DNA of 64,000 nucleotides from Acherontichlamydia pituitae (GCA_019634675.1 JAHCAX010000003.1:62001-126000); one strand, 5' to 3'. Positions 1-9,035 are shown, numbered from the stretch's first letter. Numbers and translations are program-made. Notes: a model not told the origin generated them from the sequence alone.

Positions 1-1
1 C

Positions 2-178
2 TTTTTCCGCTCCCACCCGTTTTCTCTTCTGACCTTGAGCATCCTTCTGCCCGCCATCCCATCAATAAGATTGATGCTCAACCATAGCTTACCCTCCCAC
101 CTCAATCTCTTGTTCGCACAAACAGGAAAGCTCTTATGGTTGTACACTCTCCTTTTCTGCCTCGGATGGATCCTCTAG
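2..178 (+). CDS. menA: MenA C-terminal end (1,4-dihydroxy-2-naphthoate polyprenyltransferase), partial
   Basis: A reading frame open from the left edge for 58 codons ends at TAG 176-178. Its translation is hydrophobic and ends in LLWLYTLLFCLGWIL, a membrane helix. It also contains AIPSIRLMLN followed by LNLLFAQTGK, which resembles the last two segments of UbiA-family MenA, where a loop RxxLxx...LNxLLAxTGRL precedes the last helix. MenA attaches the polyprenyl tail to DHNA in the inner membrane during menaquinone synthesis. The frame overlaps the menC start by 43 bp, suggesting a menA-menC-menE operon. The catalytic Asp-rich motifs lie outside the window, so the call rests on the C-terminus and on its neighbours. 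Confidence 0.6.
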   Translation, partial: FFRSHPFSLLTLSILLPAIPSIRLMLNHSLPSHLNLLFAQTGKLLWLYTLLFCLGWIL

Positions 179-1098
179 CATCATGGAGGCTCTATTCCTA
201 CAAGCTCCAACTGACCACGTTCAGCGATCAGCGGGAAGGGCTAATCCTCCAAACCACATTTTCTGATAATCGTATCGGTTGGGGAGAGATCGCCCCATTG
301 CCCGGTCGGAGCAAAGAGACTTTGGCCGAAGCTAAAGAGCAGCTGCTCCAAGCCCTTCAAGGAAAACTCCGCTCTCCTCCTCTACCTTCAGTAGCCTTCG
401 GACTTGAGTGCGCGCTGACTCCTTACAAACCGCCTGCAGACCGGTTTCCTCTTTGGGCGCTCCTGGCAGGAACTCCCGACGCAATCCAAGAAAAAGCAAA
501 GCGCGCTGGACAAGAGGGATTTCGCTCCCTTAAGATCAAAGTCTCCAACCTAAGTCCATCTGATGCAGCACGGGTCATCAGTCCTCTGATCGGCAAGTTC
601 CAGTTGCGGATCGATGTCAACCGCGCATGGAGCTTTGACGAAGCTGTAGCCTTCTTTTCCCGATTTCCAGAACACTCCATTGCTTGCGTCGAGGAACCAA
701 CGCATGAACTTGCCCGCCTTTCCTCCATTCCTTTTCCCTTTGCCCTCGACGAATCGATAACTGAGATCCCCTTTTCCCAAATGACCGGCTTTCCCCAGTT
801 GACAACACTTATCATCAAGCCGACCATCACCGGAGGCAGCTACGCCTTTAAGATCATCGAACAGCTGGGAAAAAAGATCATCTTTACCGGAGCCTTTGAA
901 AGCGGAATCGGTACAGTCCTGATCGCCAACTTTGCCCATCGCTTGAACATGACAACAAACCCCTTAGGATTAGACACTTATAGATTCCTTAAAGAAGATC
1001 TTCTTCAATCTCCTCTTGATTTTTCTCAAGGGACTTTGCAACTCCCAACCCAATTTCACTTAAAATCCGACTGCTTGATCGAGGTTGCCCATGGTTGA
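136..1098 (+). CDS. menC: o-succinylbenzoate synthase (MenC)
   Basis: This 320-residue protein is an enolase-superfamily member that dehydrates SHCHC to o-succinylbenzoate in menaquinone synthesis. The catalytic signature is complete: the KxK lysines in LKIKVSN, metal ligands Asp in LRIDVNRAW, Glu in CVEEPT and Asp in ALDESI, and the second acid/base lysine in LIIKPTITGG. The start at 136 has a good ribosome-binding site (AGGAAA, 6 nt upstream) although it overlaps menA; an internal ATG at 166 has none. The stop overlaps menE by 8 bp, so menA, menC and menE are probably translationally coupled. Confidence 0.9.
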   Translation: MVVHSPFLPRMDPLASWRLYSYKLQLTTFSDQREGLILQTTFSDNRIGWGEIAPLPGRSKETLAEAKEQLLQALQGKLRSPPLPSVAFGLECALTPYKPPADRFPLWALLAGTPDAIQEKAKRAGQEGFRSLKIKVSNLSPSDAARVISPLIGKFQLRIDVNRAWSFDEAVAFFSRFPEHSIACVEEPTHELARLSSIPFPFALDESITEIPFSQMTGFPQLTTLIIKPTITGGSYAFKIIEQLGKKIIFTGAFESGIGTVLIANFAHRLNMTTNPLGLDTYRFLKEDLLQSPLDFSQGTLQLPTQFHLKSDCLIEVAHG

Positions 1099-2449
1099 TC
1101 GATTATGTCCTATTCATCAGCACGCCCGAGAAACCCCAGACAAGATCGCCATCGAATCCTCCGACTGCACTCTGACTTATCGACAGCTCGATGCTGCCAT
1201 TTCAAACCACTGCAGCAAGCTCAAGACCTTATCTATCCAACCCGGTACACATATCGCTTTTGTCGCTAAAACATCAGCCGCATCGGTCTTGCTGCTGTTT
1301 GCCCTCTTTCGCCTCAAAGCTATCGCTTGTCCTTTAAGCTTCCGTACGCCGCCGGAACAACTGCCCTCCCTTGTGCAACAATGCAGCGCGTCCCATCTCT
1401 TAAACGCTGAAGACCTGCCCATTGAAACAACATCGTTTCTTTGCGCACCTCCAACTTATGCTTTAGAACAACTCGCCGCCATGCTCATGACATCGGGATC
1501 TAGCGGAAAGCCAAAAGCCGCCTGCCATACCATCGGCGCCCATTTTGCCAATGCTGAAGGGGCCATTGCTTCCCTTCGCTGCACAAGTGAATCCCGATGG
1601 CTTCTTTCACTCCCCCTCTTCCATGTCGGGGGGATGGCGATCCTCTTCCGAATCTTTTTAGCAGGAGGAACGATCGTCTTGACCGATAAGCTCCTCTTTT
1701 CTGCATTGGAGCAGCAACGGATCACCCACGCCTCCTTTGTTCCGACGCAGCTTTTCCGCTTCCTCCAAGAACCTCAAGAGATGATCGGTAAGATCGCAGA
1801 ATCGGCAACCTGCCTTTTGATCGGCGGAGCTCCCCTCTCCCCATCGCTTGCTCAAAAGGCCTTTGCCCATCGCCTCCCCCTCTTTACTGCCTATGGAATG
1901 ACCGAAATGAGCTCGATGATCACGTTGGCGGAGCCGCATGAGATCGATAAGCGTCTTCACATGGGAAAACAGCTCCCTTTCCGAAGCTTGCGGATCGATG
2001 AGAATGGGGAGATTCTCGTTCGCGGCCAAACTCTCTTTTCCGGATATTGGGATCCTGTCCAGCAAAAGCCTATCCTTCCCACGCTCAACGGCTGGCTGCC
2101 GACAAAAGATTTAGGATCTCTCGATGACCAAGGCCAGCTGACCTTGCACGGCCGCAAAGACCGGATGTTCATTTCCGGAGGAGAAAACATCCAACCGGAA
2201 GAAGTGGAAGCCGCCCTTTGCCAGATCCCCGGTATCTTGGCAGCCCACGTCATTCCTACCGATGACCTTGAATTTGGAAAGCGTCCGATCGCCTACTTGC
2301 TCGAAGATGTTCCCGAGCACACGCTCGAAAGCGTCCGCGCTGCGCTTAAAGGAACCCTCCCTTCCTTCAAGCACCCCGTAAAAATATTTCCTTACACACA
2401 TGAAATGAAAAACGGCTTGAAAGTCGTTCAGCAAAAACAACCGTTCTAA
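1091..2449 (+). CDS. menE: o-succinylbenzoate-CoA ligase (MenE)
   Basis: A 452-residue ANL-superfamily adenylating enzyme that activates o-succinylbenzoate with ATP and CoA. Motifs visible in order: the phosphate-binding loop MTSGSSGKPKA, AYGMTEMSS, the hinge region KDLGSLDDQGQLTLHGRKDR, and SGGENIQPEEVE. I chose ATG 1091 over an in-frame TTG at 1085 because GAGG lies 6 nt upstream of the ATG. The start lies inside the 3' end of menC. It matches the family in length and the core is intact. The usual C-terminal catalytic lysine is probably in MKNGLKVVQQ, where the typical T.xGK pattern is weaker. Confidence 0.9.
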   Translation: MVDRLCPIHQHARETPDKIAIESSDCTLTYRQLDAAISNHCSKLKTLSIQPGTHIAFVAKTSAASVLLLFALFRLKAIACPLSFRTPPEQLPSLVQQCSASHLLNAEDLPIETTSFLCAPPTYALEQLAAMLMTSGSSGKPKAACHTIGAHFANAEGAIASLRCTSESRWLLSLPLFHVGGMAILFRIFLAGGTIVLTDKLLFSALEQQRITHASFVPTQLFRFLQEPQEMIGKIAESATCLLIGGAPLSPSLAQKAFAHRLPLFTAYGMTEMSSMITLAEPHEIDKRLHMGKQLPFRSLRIDENGEILVRGQTLFSGYWDPVQQKPILPTLNGWLPTKDLGSLDDQGQLTLHGRKDRMFISGGENIQPEEVEAALCQIPGILAAHVIPTDDLEFGKRPIAYLLEDVPEHTLESVRAALKGTLPSFKHPVKIFPYTHEMKNGLKVVQQKQPF

Positions 2450-2454
2450 AATAA

Positions 2455-2490
2455 ACCTCTTGCATAACCCGCTTTGCCTGGAAAAATCGG
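2455..2490 (+). repeat. Partial copy of the 7961-8139 palindromic element
   Basis: Directly after menE, about 36 bp starting ACCTCTTGCATAACCCGCTT closely match the left terminal repeat of the element at 7961 (GACCTCTTGCGTAACTCGCT). The match continues through the TGGAAAAAT segment. No right end is found here, so it is a solo or decayed end. A small stem (ATCATC, loop CGAAA, GATGAT) follows it. Confidence 0.6.
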
Positions 2491-2627
2491 AAATCATCCG
2501 AAAGATGATCCAATAATTTTCAAACATTCAATATCAAACTTTTCTACACTCACAAAAAAAATTTGGCACTGACAACAAATCAACAAACAACATAAAATCC
2601 ACGAACATTTTTTTAAATTTAGGATTT

Positions 2628-3389
2628 ATGATGTCTGTTTCTAATTCTCTGTTAACACCACTACCTCTCTCCTTGGATGTGACGGGGGGCAGACCTCTTT
2701 ATGCTCCGGAAATCCCGAATGCTGAACCCTCCAATTGCATGCAAAATATTGTCGCATGGCTGAAGAGCGACGAAACGCCTTTGCTCATCAAAGCCGGTGC
2801 AGTGTTTATAGGAGTTATTGCTACAATTGCCGTCGGAATTGCGTCTGGCTACCCCTTGTTCGTCTCTGCAATCATCTTGATTCCGACAACAGTCTGGGCT
2901 GCGTTTGCATGGCATCAATTATCCTCAAAAGAGAATGCAGCCCTAGAAGCAACAACGGCAGCCGCTCTGTTCACTCAGCGAGATCGAGAAGCGCAACTAT
3001 CATTCCAAGTCATTAAAGAAGCAGTTGGTGGAGAAGCGGTATTCAATGCTCTTCCTGTTTTAGATCTTGGCAATCGTACTGGCGATACAGGCTATTTGGA
3101 TTTTCTTCGACCCAATGAGTTGACCCACTCCATAATGAGAGGCACAGATGCCGGCGCAAGACCATTTATCTGTCTGAAACTGAATGCACCATCTGGCGAA
3201 GGCTTGCCTCCCCATCAAACGGTGATCACATTTTTCCAGCGTTATTCTACAGAAGGAGAGTGGTCATGGAGCTCTCAAAGCTACCATAATGAACCCGTCC
3301 GTTTCGGAGACCGGCTCACCGCTCAAGACCGAGCGATTATTCGACAGATCGTCGTTGATAGAAACCATCCTCAACTCAGTCTCGTTTAA
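2628..3389 (+). CDS. Hypothetical protein with Inc-like bilobed hydrophobic domain
   Basis: I do not recognise a family for this 253-residue protein. The sequence shows a polar N-terminus of about 50 residues. Two hydrophobic helices follow, separated only by a short Gly/Pro turn (GAVFIGVIATIAVGIASG, then FVSAIILIPTTVWAAFAW), at about residues 55-100. The rest is a soluble tail of about 150 residues. That bilobed hairpin is the hallmark used to predict chlamydial inclusion-membrane (Inc) proteins, which are type III secreted and inserted in the host vacuole. Calling it an Inc is inference. Two tandem ATG codons (2628, 2631) are possible; AGGA lies about 8 nt upstream. It stands alone between menE and the OppA-type genes. 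Confidence 0.6.
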   Translation: MMSVSNSLLTPLPLSLDVTGGRPLYAPEIPNAEPSNCMQNIVAWLKSDETPLLIKAGAVFIGVIATIAVGIASGYPLFVSAIILIPTTVWAAFAWHQLSSKENAALEATTAAALFTQRDREAQLSFQVIKEAVGGEAVFNALPVLDLGNRTGDTGYLDFLRPNELTHSIMRGTDAGARPFICLKLNAPSGEGLPPHQTVITFFQRYSTEGEWSWSSQSYHNEPVRFGDRLTAQDRAIIRQIVVDRNHPQLSLV

Positions 3390-3522
3390 CACGCTACTGA
3401 GTAAAGAAATAGTTTTGAAAAATCTTGCCTTTCCTGTCTCAGAAGCAATGTCTCTTTCCTTAAATGTTAAGATTCGGTAAAAAGTACAGACTGATCATCT
3501 AACCAATCCTATTTGGACAAGA

Positions 3523-6303
3523 TTGCCTTTAGAAAATCAGATCGCATTACTTGATCAGACTGGCTTACGCAACCTGCTTATAAAGCAGATTGAAAAAGGG
3601 CTAGCCCGATACCCCCACCATTTCGATGACCGTCTTCATGATGGGTTGGAGCGCCTTTTTGCAAATGCGTCAAAAGGATTTGCCAGCAGCCGCTCCGAAA
3701 AGCACTTGCGGACACTGCTGCTCGCTCAATTTTTCCTCCAAAAGAAAATGGAGGAAGCGATCTGTTCTGAAAAGGGGCCGAACAAAAACATTTTTCTAAA
3801 AATTTTTCGCCTACCTTCCAAGATCTGCATAGCCCTTACCTTCCATGACTTTTACCGCTTTCACCACGAACAGCTCCTCAAAACAATCAACACCTTGCTT
3901 CCGGGCATCCATGAAGTCCCCCGCTCTTTCTACCTGTGGCACCATCCAGAGATGGCCTATCTGTTTTGCTACGTGGAAATCTATAAGCTGCGCGGAGAGG
4001 AGTTCTCGACAGCAGAAATTAAAGAATTTGAAAGCTCATTGGCCAAATATTTAATCACGATCCCCCCATTGACCCCTGCCCTTTTTTGGCCCTACAATGA
4101 AGAGGAGTCTTACCGCCAGGTCCAGCTTCTCCAAAGGGAGATCCATAGCGGCAAAGACCTGCCGCACGCCCATGTCCATTTTCGAGAACAAACGCCCGAG
4201 TCTTTGGAATTCCTCATCCACTTGGTCAGGCCCAATCCCCCTGACCCCTTGGAAACATGCCTCAAACGTCTTCCCGCTTCACTGCACACATTCTGCCACT
4301 TTACCCACCACCGCACCACCCCTTTCCCCATGGAAAGCTCTGCATTGTCCGTTAAAATTCCATCAAGCGCCTTCGATGTCCGGGAATCGATCAACCTCCT
4401 TTATGTTAGAAGGTACGTTTTAAAATACCTGGAAGAGATCCTCGGGACGTTCCGCGACTACAATGGCGGCCTGTTTGAGAAGCAGCAGCAGCATTTTGAA
4501 ACGATCAGGATGCACTTGGGAGCCAAGATACGCAACTTCGATATCTTTGCCGAAAAAGTGTTCTACTCGGTCCATCCCGTTGAAAGGCGATTGTCTTTAA
4601 AAGTTGATGAAGCCGAAGACCTCTTTACCGCCTTTTCCCATGTCATTGCCGACAAAAGCCCTTCCGTTGTCCACAAGAACTTCAACAACGTCATTATCAT
4701 TAAAACGACCGACCTCTCCGACCAGCTCAAACTGAGCAAGAACACCATCGATTCGAATAAGACAGCCGCCCAAGCCCGACTTTCGCTGGGAGGGTTCCAA
4801 TACTACTGCTTGTTCTGTCCAAGAGAGATGCAAGCAAGCTCTTTCCTCGAATCTAGCTTAGCTCCCAAAGAAAAAACCAAAACGTTGAAACTGATCTTTC
4901 AAGAAGGTGCTCCCCTTTCTCTTAATCCCTACCATTCCTATGGGGATATGCGCAGCCGCCTGCTCAGCAAGCTCCTCTTCGAAGGGCTGATGCGGCTCAA
5001 TGCCCTTGGAAACCCGGAACCTTCCGGAGCCGTGCAAGTGAGGTCAAGCTCCGACAACTTAAATTACACATTCAAATTGCGGCCAAGCTACTGGTCGAAT
5101 GGGGAGAAGGTCACTGCCGCCGACTATGTCATGAGCCTCCAATGCGCACTCAGCGACCATGTCAGCCATCCCGAGCTGCTCTTTGTCATTAAAAATGCAC
5201 GTCTCTTCAAAGAAAAGAAGGTCCATCCCCAAGATCTAGGAATCGCTGCTCTTAATGCCGATACGCTTCAGATCGAGCTCGAATGGCCGGACCCCCTTTT
5301 CCTCCACAAGCTAGCAAGCCCTTTTTTCTTTCCCTTGTTCGGAACGATGCGCGAGCCAAAATGGTTCAATGGCCCATTCCTCGTCCGCCAACAGGACAAG
5401 AATGGAATTATTCTGGAACGCAACCCCTATTTTTACGACTCCAAGCGCCCTTTTTTCGACCAGGTCGATATCCAATGGATCAATGATATAGAAACGATCT
5501 TTTCTCTTTTCCGCCAAGGCAAGGCAGATTGGATCGGGGACCCGATCAGCCAACTTACTCCCGAGATGACGGAAGATCTTAAAAACGGTGGAAAACTGCA
5601 CATGCGCAAAGCAACGCGCCAATTCTCGATCGTTTTCAATACAAAACATCCTCTTCTTGCCAATGCTTCCATCCGCCGAGCGCTTAGTTTGTGCATCGAC
5701 CGCGTTTTAATCTGTAAAAACATCTTCCCCTATTGCGATCCTTTGCCCCCGTTCTTACCGGAAAAAGAAGAAGCGAACCGCCTATTTGAACAAGGACTTC
5801 AAGAACTTGGCCTGTCTAAAGAGCAATTTCCGACGCTTACCTTTAGCTACTCCCACCAGACCCGGCGAGAAGGGCTTGCGCAATACCTTCAATCTGCATG
5901 GGAAGAGACCCTGGGGATCCAGGTGAAACAAGAAAAGATAGAATGGAACATTTTCCGCAACAGACTGGAAAAGGGCCTTTTCGAGATCACGGGAACCATC
6001 GTGGAAACCTTAAGCGAAGAGTCTTTGGAGTACTATGAAAGGCTTGAGGGACATAGCTCATGGAACTTTTCTCAATGGACCTGCCGCAGTTACAGGGAAG
6101 CAATCGCTTCCGCCCATCAAAAGCCTCAGCGCAATGCCATGCTCCTGCAGGCAAAACAGATCCTCTTGGACGAAGTTCCCTTTACCCCCTTGTTTACCTA
6201 TACCCATCTCTGGGCCCACCATCCCGATTTGGAAAACTACCTCATTGACAACGAAGGCTGCATCGATTTCAGTCATGCAACACTTCAAGGAAGAAAAAAA
6301 TGA
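3523..6303 (+). CDS. Oligopeptide-binding (SBP family 5) domain fused to a large unknown N-terminal domain
   Basis: This protein has 926 residues. Residues from about 450 to the end form an OppA-type solute-binding domain: LSLNPYHSYGDMRSRLLSKLLFEGL, read here in pieces, then YTFKLRPSYWSNGEKVTAADYV, KWFNGPFLV and ASIRRALSLCIDR are the usual family segments. Residues 1-450 have no family I recognise and no signal peptide or lipobox, unlike the paralogue that follows. The only available starts near the upstream stop (3478-3480) are TTG 3523 or ATT 3511, and no clear ribosome-binding site is seen, so the start is uncertain. The stop overlaps the next gene by 4 bp (ATGA), so both are co-translated. 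The domain may act as a cytosolic sensor rather than a transporter receptor; that is a guess. Confidence 0.7.
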   Translation: MPLENQIALLDQTGLRNLLIKQIEKGLARYPHHFDDRLHDGLERLFANASKGFASSRSEKHLRTLLLAQFFLQKKMEEAICSEKGPNKNIFLKIFRLPSKICIALTFHDFYRFHHEQLLKTINTLLPGIHEVPRSFYLWHHPEMAYLFCYVEIYKLRGEEFSTAEIKEFESSLAKYLITIPPLTPALFWPYNEEESYRQVQLLQREIHSGKDLPHAHVHFREQTPESLEFLIHLVRPNPPDPLETCLKRLPASLHTFCHFTHHRTTPFPMESSALSVKIPSSAFDVRESINLLYVRRYVLKYLEEILGTFRDYNGGLFEKQQQHFETIRMHLGAKIRNFDIFAEKVFYSVHPVERRLSLKVDEAEDLFTAFSHVIADKSPSVVHKNFNNVIIIKTTDLSDQLKLSKNTIDSNKTAAQARLSLGGFQYYCLFCPREMQASSFLESSLAPKEKTKTLKLIFQEGAPLSLNPYHSYGDMRSRLLSKLLFEGLMRLNALGNPEPSGAVQVRSSSDNLNYTFKLRPSYWSNGEKVTAADYVMSLQCALSDHVSHPELLFVIKNARLFKEKKVHPQDLGIAALNADTLQIELEWPDPLFLHKLASPFFFPLFGTMREPKWFNGPFLVRQQDKNGIILERNPYFYDSKRPFFDQVDIQWINDIETIFSLFRQGKADWIGDPISQLTPEMTEDLKNGGKLHMRKATRQFSIVFNTKHPLLANASIRRALSLCIDRVLICKNIFPYCDPLPPFLPEKEEANRLFEQGLQELGLSKEQFPTLTFSYSHQTRREGLAQYLQSAWEETLGIQVKQEKIEWNIFRNRLEKGLFEITGTIVETLSEESLEYYERLEGHSSWNFSQWTCRSYREAIASAHQKPQRNAMLLQAKQILLDEVPFTPLFTYTHLWAHHPDLENYLIDNEGCIDFSHATLQGRKK

Positions 6304-7955
6304 AATCAAATGAAATTATTTCTCAAAAAATTAAGAAGCACGTTAAATCATCCTTCGCCGCTCTATTTACTTTTAAATACAATGCTGCTAGATTATGGAA
6401 AGAAGTTGCGTGCGGATTCATGATATGCACGCTGCTCCTATCAAATAGCTGTCAACAAGGTCAGGATAAAACTGTGCACACTTTAAAAGTCAACTTTCAA
6501 GAAGGAGACCTTCCTTCGCTACATCCACATTCGCTGATGATTTATCTTCGCGGCATTTGCGTTGCAAAAACACTCTATGAATGTTTAACACGTATCGATC
6601 AGCACGGCAGCGTTCAGCTTGCCGGAGCAAAGTCGGTTGAGGTATCTCCCGATCAACTCCGTTATACCTTCACCCTCCGCGACAACAAATGGTCCGACGG
6701 AAGTCCTGTCACTGCGCCGCAGTATGAAAAAGCCTGGAAGCATGCCCTTTCCCCTACTTCCAGCTGTTCGCGCGCAGATCTTCTGTACATGATCAAAAAT
6801 GCCCAAGAAGCTAAAATGGGAGATCTTCCTATCGATGCTGTAGGCATCAAGGCTCTTGATGATAAGACACTCTTCGTCGAGCTGGCGTATCCTTCCCCCT
6901 ACTTTCTAGAACTTGCTGCACAGCCGATCTGCGCTCCAATGATCGATCCTGCTAAAGAGGAACAAAAGGTCTTCAACGGCCCCTTCATCGTCGAAGAATG
7001 GAAGCACAATGACAAGCTTTGCCTCGCTCCTAACACCTCCTATTGGGACAAAGGTCATGTCGGCCTAAAACGCATTGAGATCTTCATGGTCCAAGATGCG
7101 ATGACCGCCTACTCCATGTTCGAAAAAAAGCAGCTCGACTGGATCGGCGTACCAATGAGTCCCCTTTCGACAGAGCTCATTGTTAACATGAAAAAAGAAA
7201 ATTCTCTTAAATCCCATCCGGTTGACAGAGCTTTCTGGGTCTTCCTTAACACTGAGCAACCATCCCTCTCTTCTGCAACAATCCGAAAGGCTTTGAGCCT
7301 TGCCGTCGACCGCAAAGCGATCACAGAGCACATTCTGATCGGCGGTCATCCATTGGAAAAACCGCTTCCTAAAGCACTCCTTCCAATCAACCCCTCCACT
7401 AACCTAAAACAGGACCTAGCAGAAGCTCAGAGCCTCTTTGAAATGGGCTTGAAAGAGATGGGGCTCACTAAAGAGACATTTCCAGCCATCGTCGTCACCT
7501 ACTCGCAGCAGGCCAACCGGAAGCAAGTAGCCGAATACTTGCAGCAAGCATGGAGTTCTGCCTTTGGCATCCAGGTCAAATTGGAAAACCAAGAATGGAA
7601 CGTGTTGCGCACTAACTTAGAAAAAGGGCTTTATGAGATCAGCGGATGCTATGAGGCTGCCTTCTACAAAGACCCGATGGAGCTCATGGAGAAAATGGTA
7701 ACGGTCAGCAACAACAACTTCTCCAAATGGACTGCTGCCCAATTTTCAGAAAAGGTCCTGCTTGCCAAACAGCAGGCCGATCCAAAAAAACGGATGGAGA
7801 TCCTCGGCGAGGCTGAGCAGATTCTGATGGAAGAGATGCCCTTCATCCCGATCTGCAGCGATGAACTCCTCTTCTCCCACCGACCAGGCTTAAACGGCTA
7901 TGCGTTCGACTACGTCGGCGCGGTCGATTTCAGCAAAGCTTCCTTCGCGCAATAA
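6300..7955 (+). CDS. oppA: Oligopeptide ABC transporter substrate-binding lipoprotein (OppA-like)
   Basis: A 551-residue SBP family 5 protein. It has a long N-terminal region, a hydrophobic stretch and a lipobox ending LLLSNSC, which predicts lipid anchoring in the periplasm. Family segments include LPSLHPHSLMIYLRG, YTFTLRDNKWSDGSPVTA, VFNGPFIVEEWKHND and ATIRKALSLAVDRKAI. The 4-bp overlap with the preceding fused paralogue suggests duplication and coupled expression. No permease or ATPase genes lie nearby, so it must share an Opp/Dpp permease encoded elsewhere. Host-derived peptides are the probable ligand. Confidence 0.88.
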   Translation: MKSNEIISQKIKKHVKSSFAALFTFKYNAARLWKEVACGFMICTLLLSNSCQQGQDKTVHTLKVNFQEGDLPSLHPHSLMIYLRGICVAKTLYECLTRIDQHGSVQLAGAKSVEVSPDQLRYTFTLRDNKWSDGSPVTAPQYEKAWKHALSPTSSCSRADLLYMIKNAQEAKMGDLPIDAVGIKALDDKTLFVELAYPSPYFLELAAQPICAPMIDPAKEEQKVFNGPFIVEEWKHNDKLCLAPNTSYWDKGHVGLKRIEIFMVQDAMTAYSMFEKKQLDWIGVPMSPLSTELIVNMKKENSLKSHPVDRAFWVFLNTEQPSLSSATIRKALSLAVDRKAITEHILIGGHPLEKPLPKALLPINPSTNLKQDLAEAQSLFEMGLKEMGLTKETFPAIVVTYSQQANRKQVAEYLQQAWSSAFGIQVKLENQEWNVLRTNLEKGLYEISGCYEAAFYKDPMELMEKMVTVSNNNFSKWTAAQFSEKVLLAKQQADPKKRMEILGEAEQILMEEMPFIPICSDELLFSHRPGLNGYAFDYVGAVDFSKASFAQ

Positions 7956-7960
7956 CTCTA

Positions 7961-8139
7961 GACCTCTTGCGTAACTCGCTTTGTCTGGAAAAATTGGAGG
8001 TTTTCTTACAGGTTTTTAGAAACCATATAGGTTTCGGATCCCACGAATGAGACGACTTAAAAAAGTCGGCGAATGAGTGAGATAAAAACCTGTAAGAAAA
8101 GAACGATTTTAACAGGCACATGGAGTTAAGCAAGAGGTC
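7961..8139. mobile_element. MITE-like palindromic element (GACCTCTTGC ends)
   Basis: This is a 179-bp imperfect palindrome. The left end GACCTCTTGCGTAACTC is matched by the right end GAGTTAAGCAAGAGGTC. Inner arms also pair (CTTACAGGTTTTT on the left, AAAAACCTGTAAG on the right). It carries no reading frame of note. It fills the gap between the oppA stop and the thioesterase terminator. One end is also found at 2455. Confidence 0.7.
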
Positions 8140-8151
8140 TTTTACAGCAAG

Positions 8152-8177
8152 ACTCCGATTTGTTAGCAAATCGGAGT
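8152..8177 (-). terminator. Perfect 10-bp hairpin downstream of the thioesterase
   Basis: ACTCCGATTT and AAATCGGAGT form a perfect stem around a GTTAGC loop. It lies about 30 bp past the stop of the minus-strand thioesterase gene. The T-run is poor on both strands, so it may be an inefficient terminator or an mRNA-stabilising stem. Confidence 0.5.
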
Positions 8178-8208
8178 GCTGAAAAAGCAAGTTGTGCAAC
8201 TTACTCTA

Positions 8209-8613
8209 TCAAGGCTGCAAAACACCCCGCAGGATATCCGGGATCGGAACAGACTGGCGGGTTTGTTTATCAACAGCAACGTGGATAATTTTGGCTGTAC
8301 CGACGTCGATCTTTCTCTTGGTATCGACAAACCGGTATATAAGGGTGACAGACTTTGTGCCGACAGCTTCTACCGTCAGATGGATGTCCAGCTCATCGCC
8401 GACCATGACAGGCGCCAAATAATCGGCTTCTGCATGGACAACGGGAAGAAGATAAGGGGAGTCTTCAATCAGCTTCCGAAGGGGCAATTGATGGTGGATC
8501 AAAAAATCTTCAAATGTTTCCAAGGCCATCTTTAACTGTTCGGGAAAATATAGGACACCTGTAGCGTCTGTGTCTTGCAAGCGAACTTTTCGGCGATGGG
8601 TAAACTCTTTCAT
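8209..8613 (-). CDS. Hotdog-fold acyl-CoA thioesterase, YbgC/4HBT type; candidate DHNA-CoA hydrolase
   Basis: A 134-residue hotdog-fold thioesterase. The family motif VRLQDTDATGVLYFPEQL carries the catalytic Asp near residue 17. Length and fold match the 4-hydroxybenzoyl-CoA/YbgC group, which also includes the known DHNA-CoA hydrolases (MenI, Slr0204). With menA, menC and menE only 6 kb away on the other strand, DHNA-CoA hydrolysis is an attractive role; a Tol-Pal-associated YbgC function is the alternative. It is a single gene on the minus strand. Confidence 0.75.
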   Translation of the reverse strand: MKEFTHRRKVRLQDTDATGVLYFPEQLKMALETFEDFLIHHQLPLRKLIEDSPYLLPVVHAEADYLAPVMVGDELDIHLTVEAVGTKSVTLIYRFVDTKRKIDVGTAKIIHVAVDKQTRQSVPIPDILRGVLQP

Positions 8614-9035
8614 AGAAACCTTATTTTATCGTTTGATTCTATACCAAAATTCCATAGCTGAAAATCAAAATTTCAATATCTCATTTTTTTCCTTTGATTG
8701 CGGACTGGCTCATCGATTTCATGCTTTTCAAAAACCCGTTTGGTAAATTTTTTTCTTTAATTTTTCATTAACATTTATTTTCGCTAAAGGACTCAATTTA
8801 AGCGTTCAAAGGTGTGAGAAAAAATTTAAAAAAACCCCCATGGTAGCATTAAAGGAAGGTTGATGGATTGTGGAAAATGAGGGCGTTTTTTATAATCCGC
8901 CTCTTCCTCATGAAATAAATTCAAGAATAATATGAGGCTATCGCGCATCTAGGAACGCTTCCATAAATGGCCTTCTAACCAGGTCATTTGAGAGTATGAC
9001 AGGATGTGCCGCAGCTTTAAAAATATGGGATGATC
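8614..9035. other. AT-rich intergenic region with the TPR-gene promoter
   Basis: About 420 bp between divergent genes. Apart from the promoter at 8868-8896 I see runs of A and T and no convincing coding frame or RNA gene. The thioesterase promoter presumably lies in the first 100 bp. Confidence 0.5.
8868..8896 (+). promoter_or_regulatory. Sigma-70-type promoter for the TPR gene
   Basis: TTGTGG (8868-8873) and TATAAT (8891-8896) are separated by exactly 17 bp. Transcription would begin near 8903, giving a leader of about 130 nt before the TPR-protein start at 9036. Confidence 0.55.

Noticed and set aside
423..939. Long antisense frames inside menC, and similar antisense frames in other high-quality genes
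   Set aside because: They are shadows of well-supported genes, with low-complexity Arg/Gly/Ser-rich products.
3289..3480. Short plus-strand frame after the Inc-like gene
   Set aside because: It overlaps the previous gene in another frame, has no ribosome-binding site and no recognisable features.
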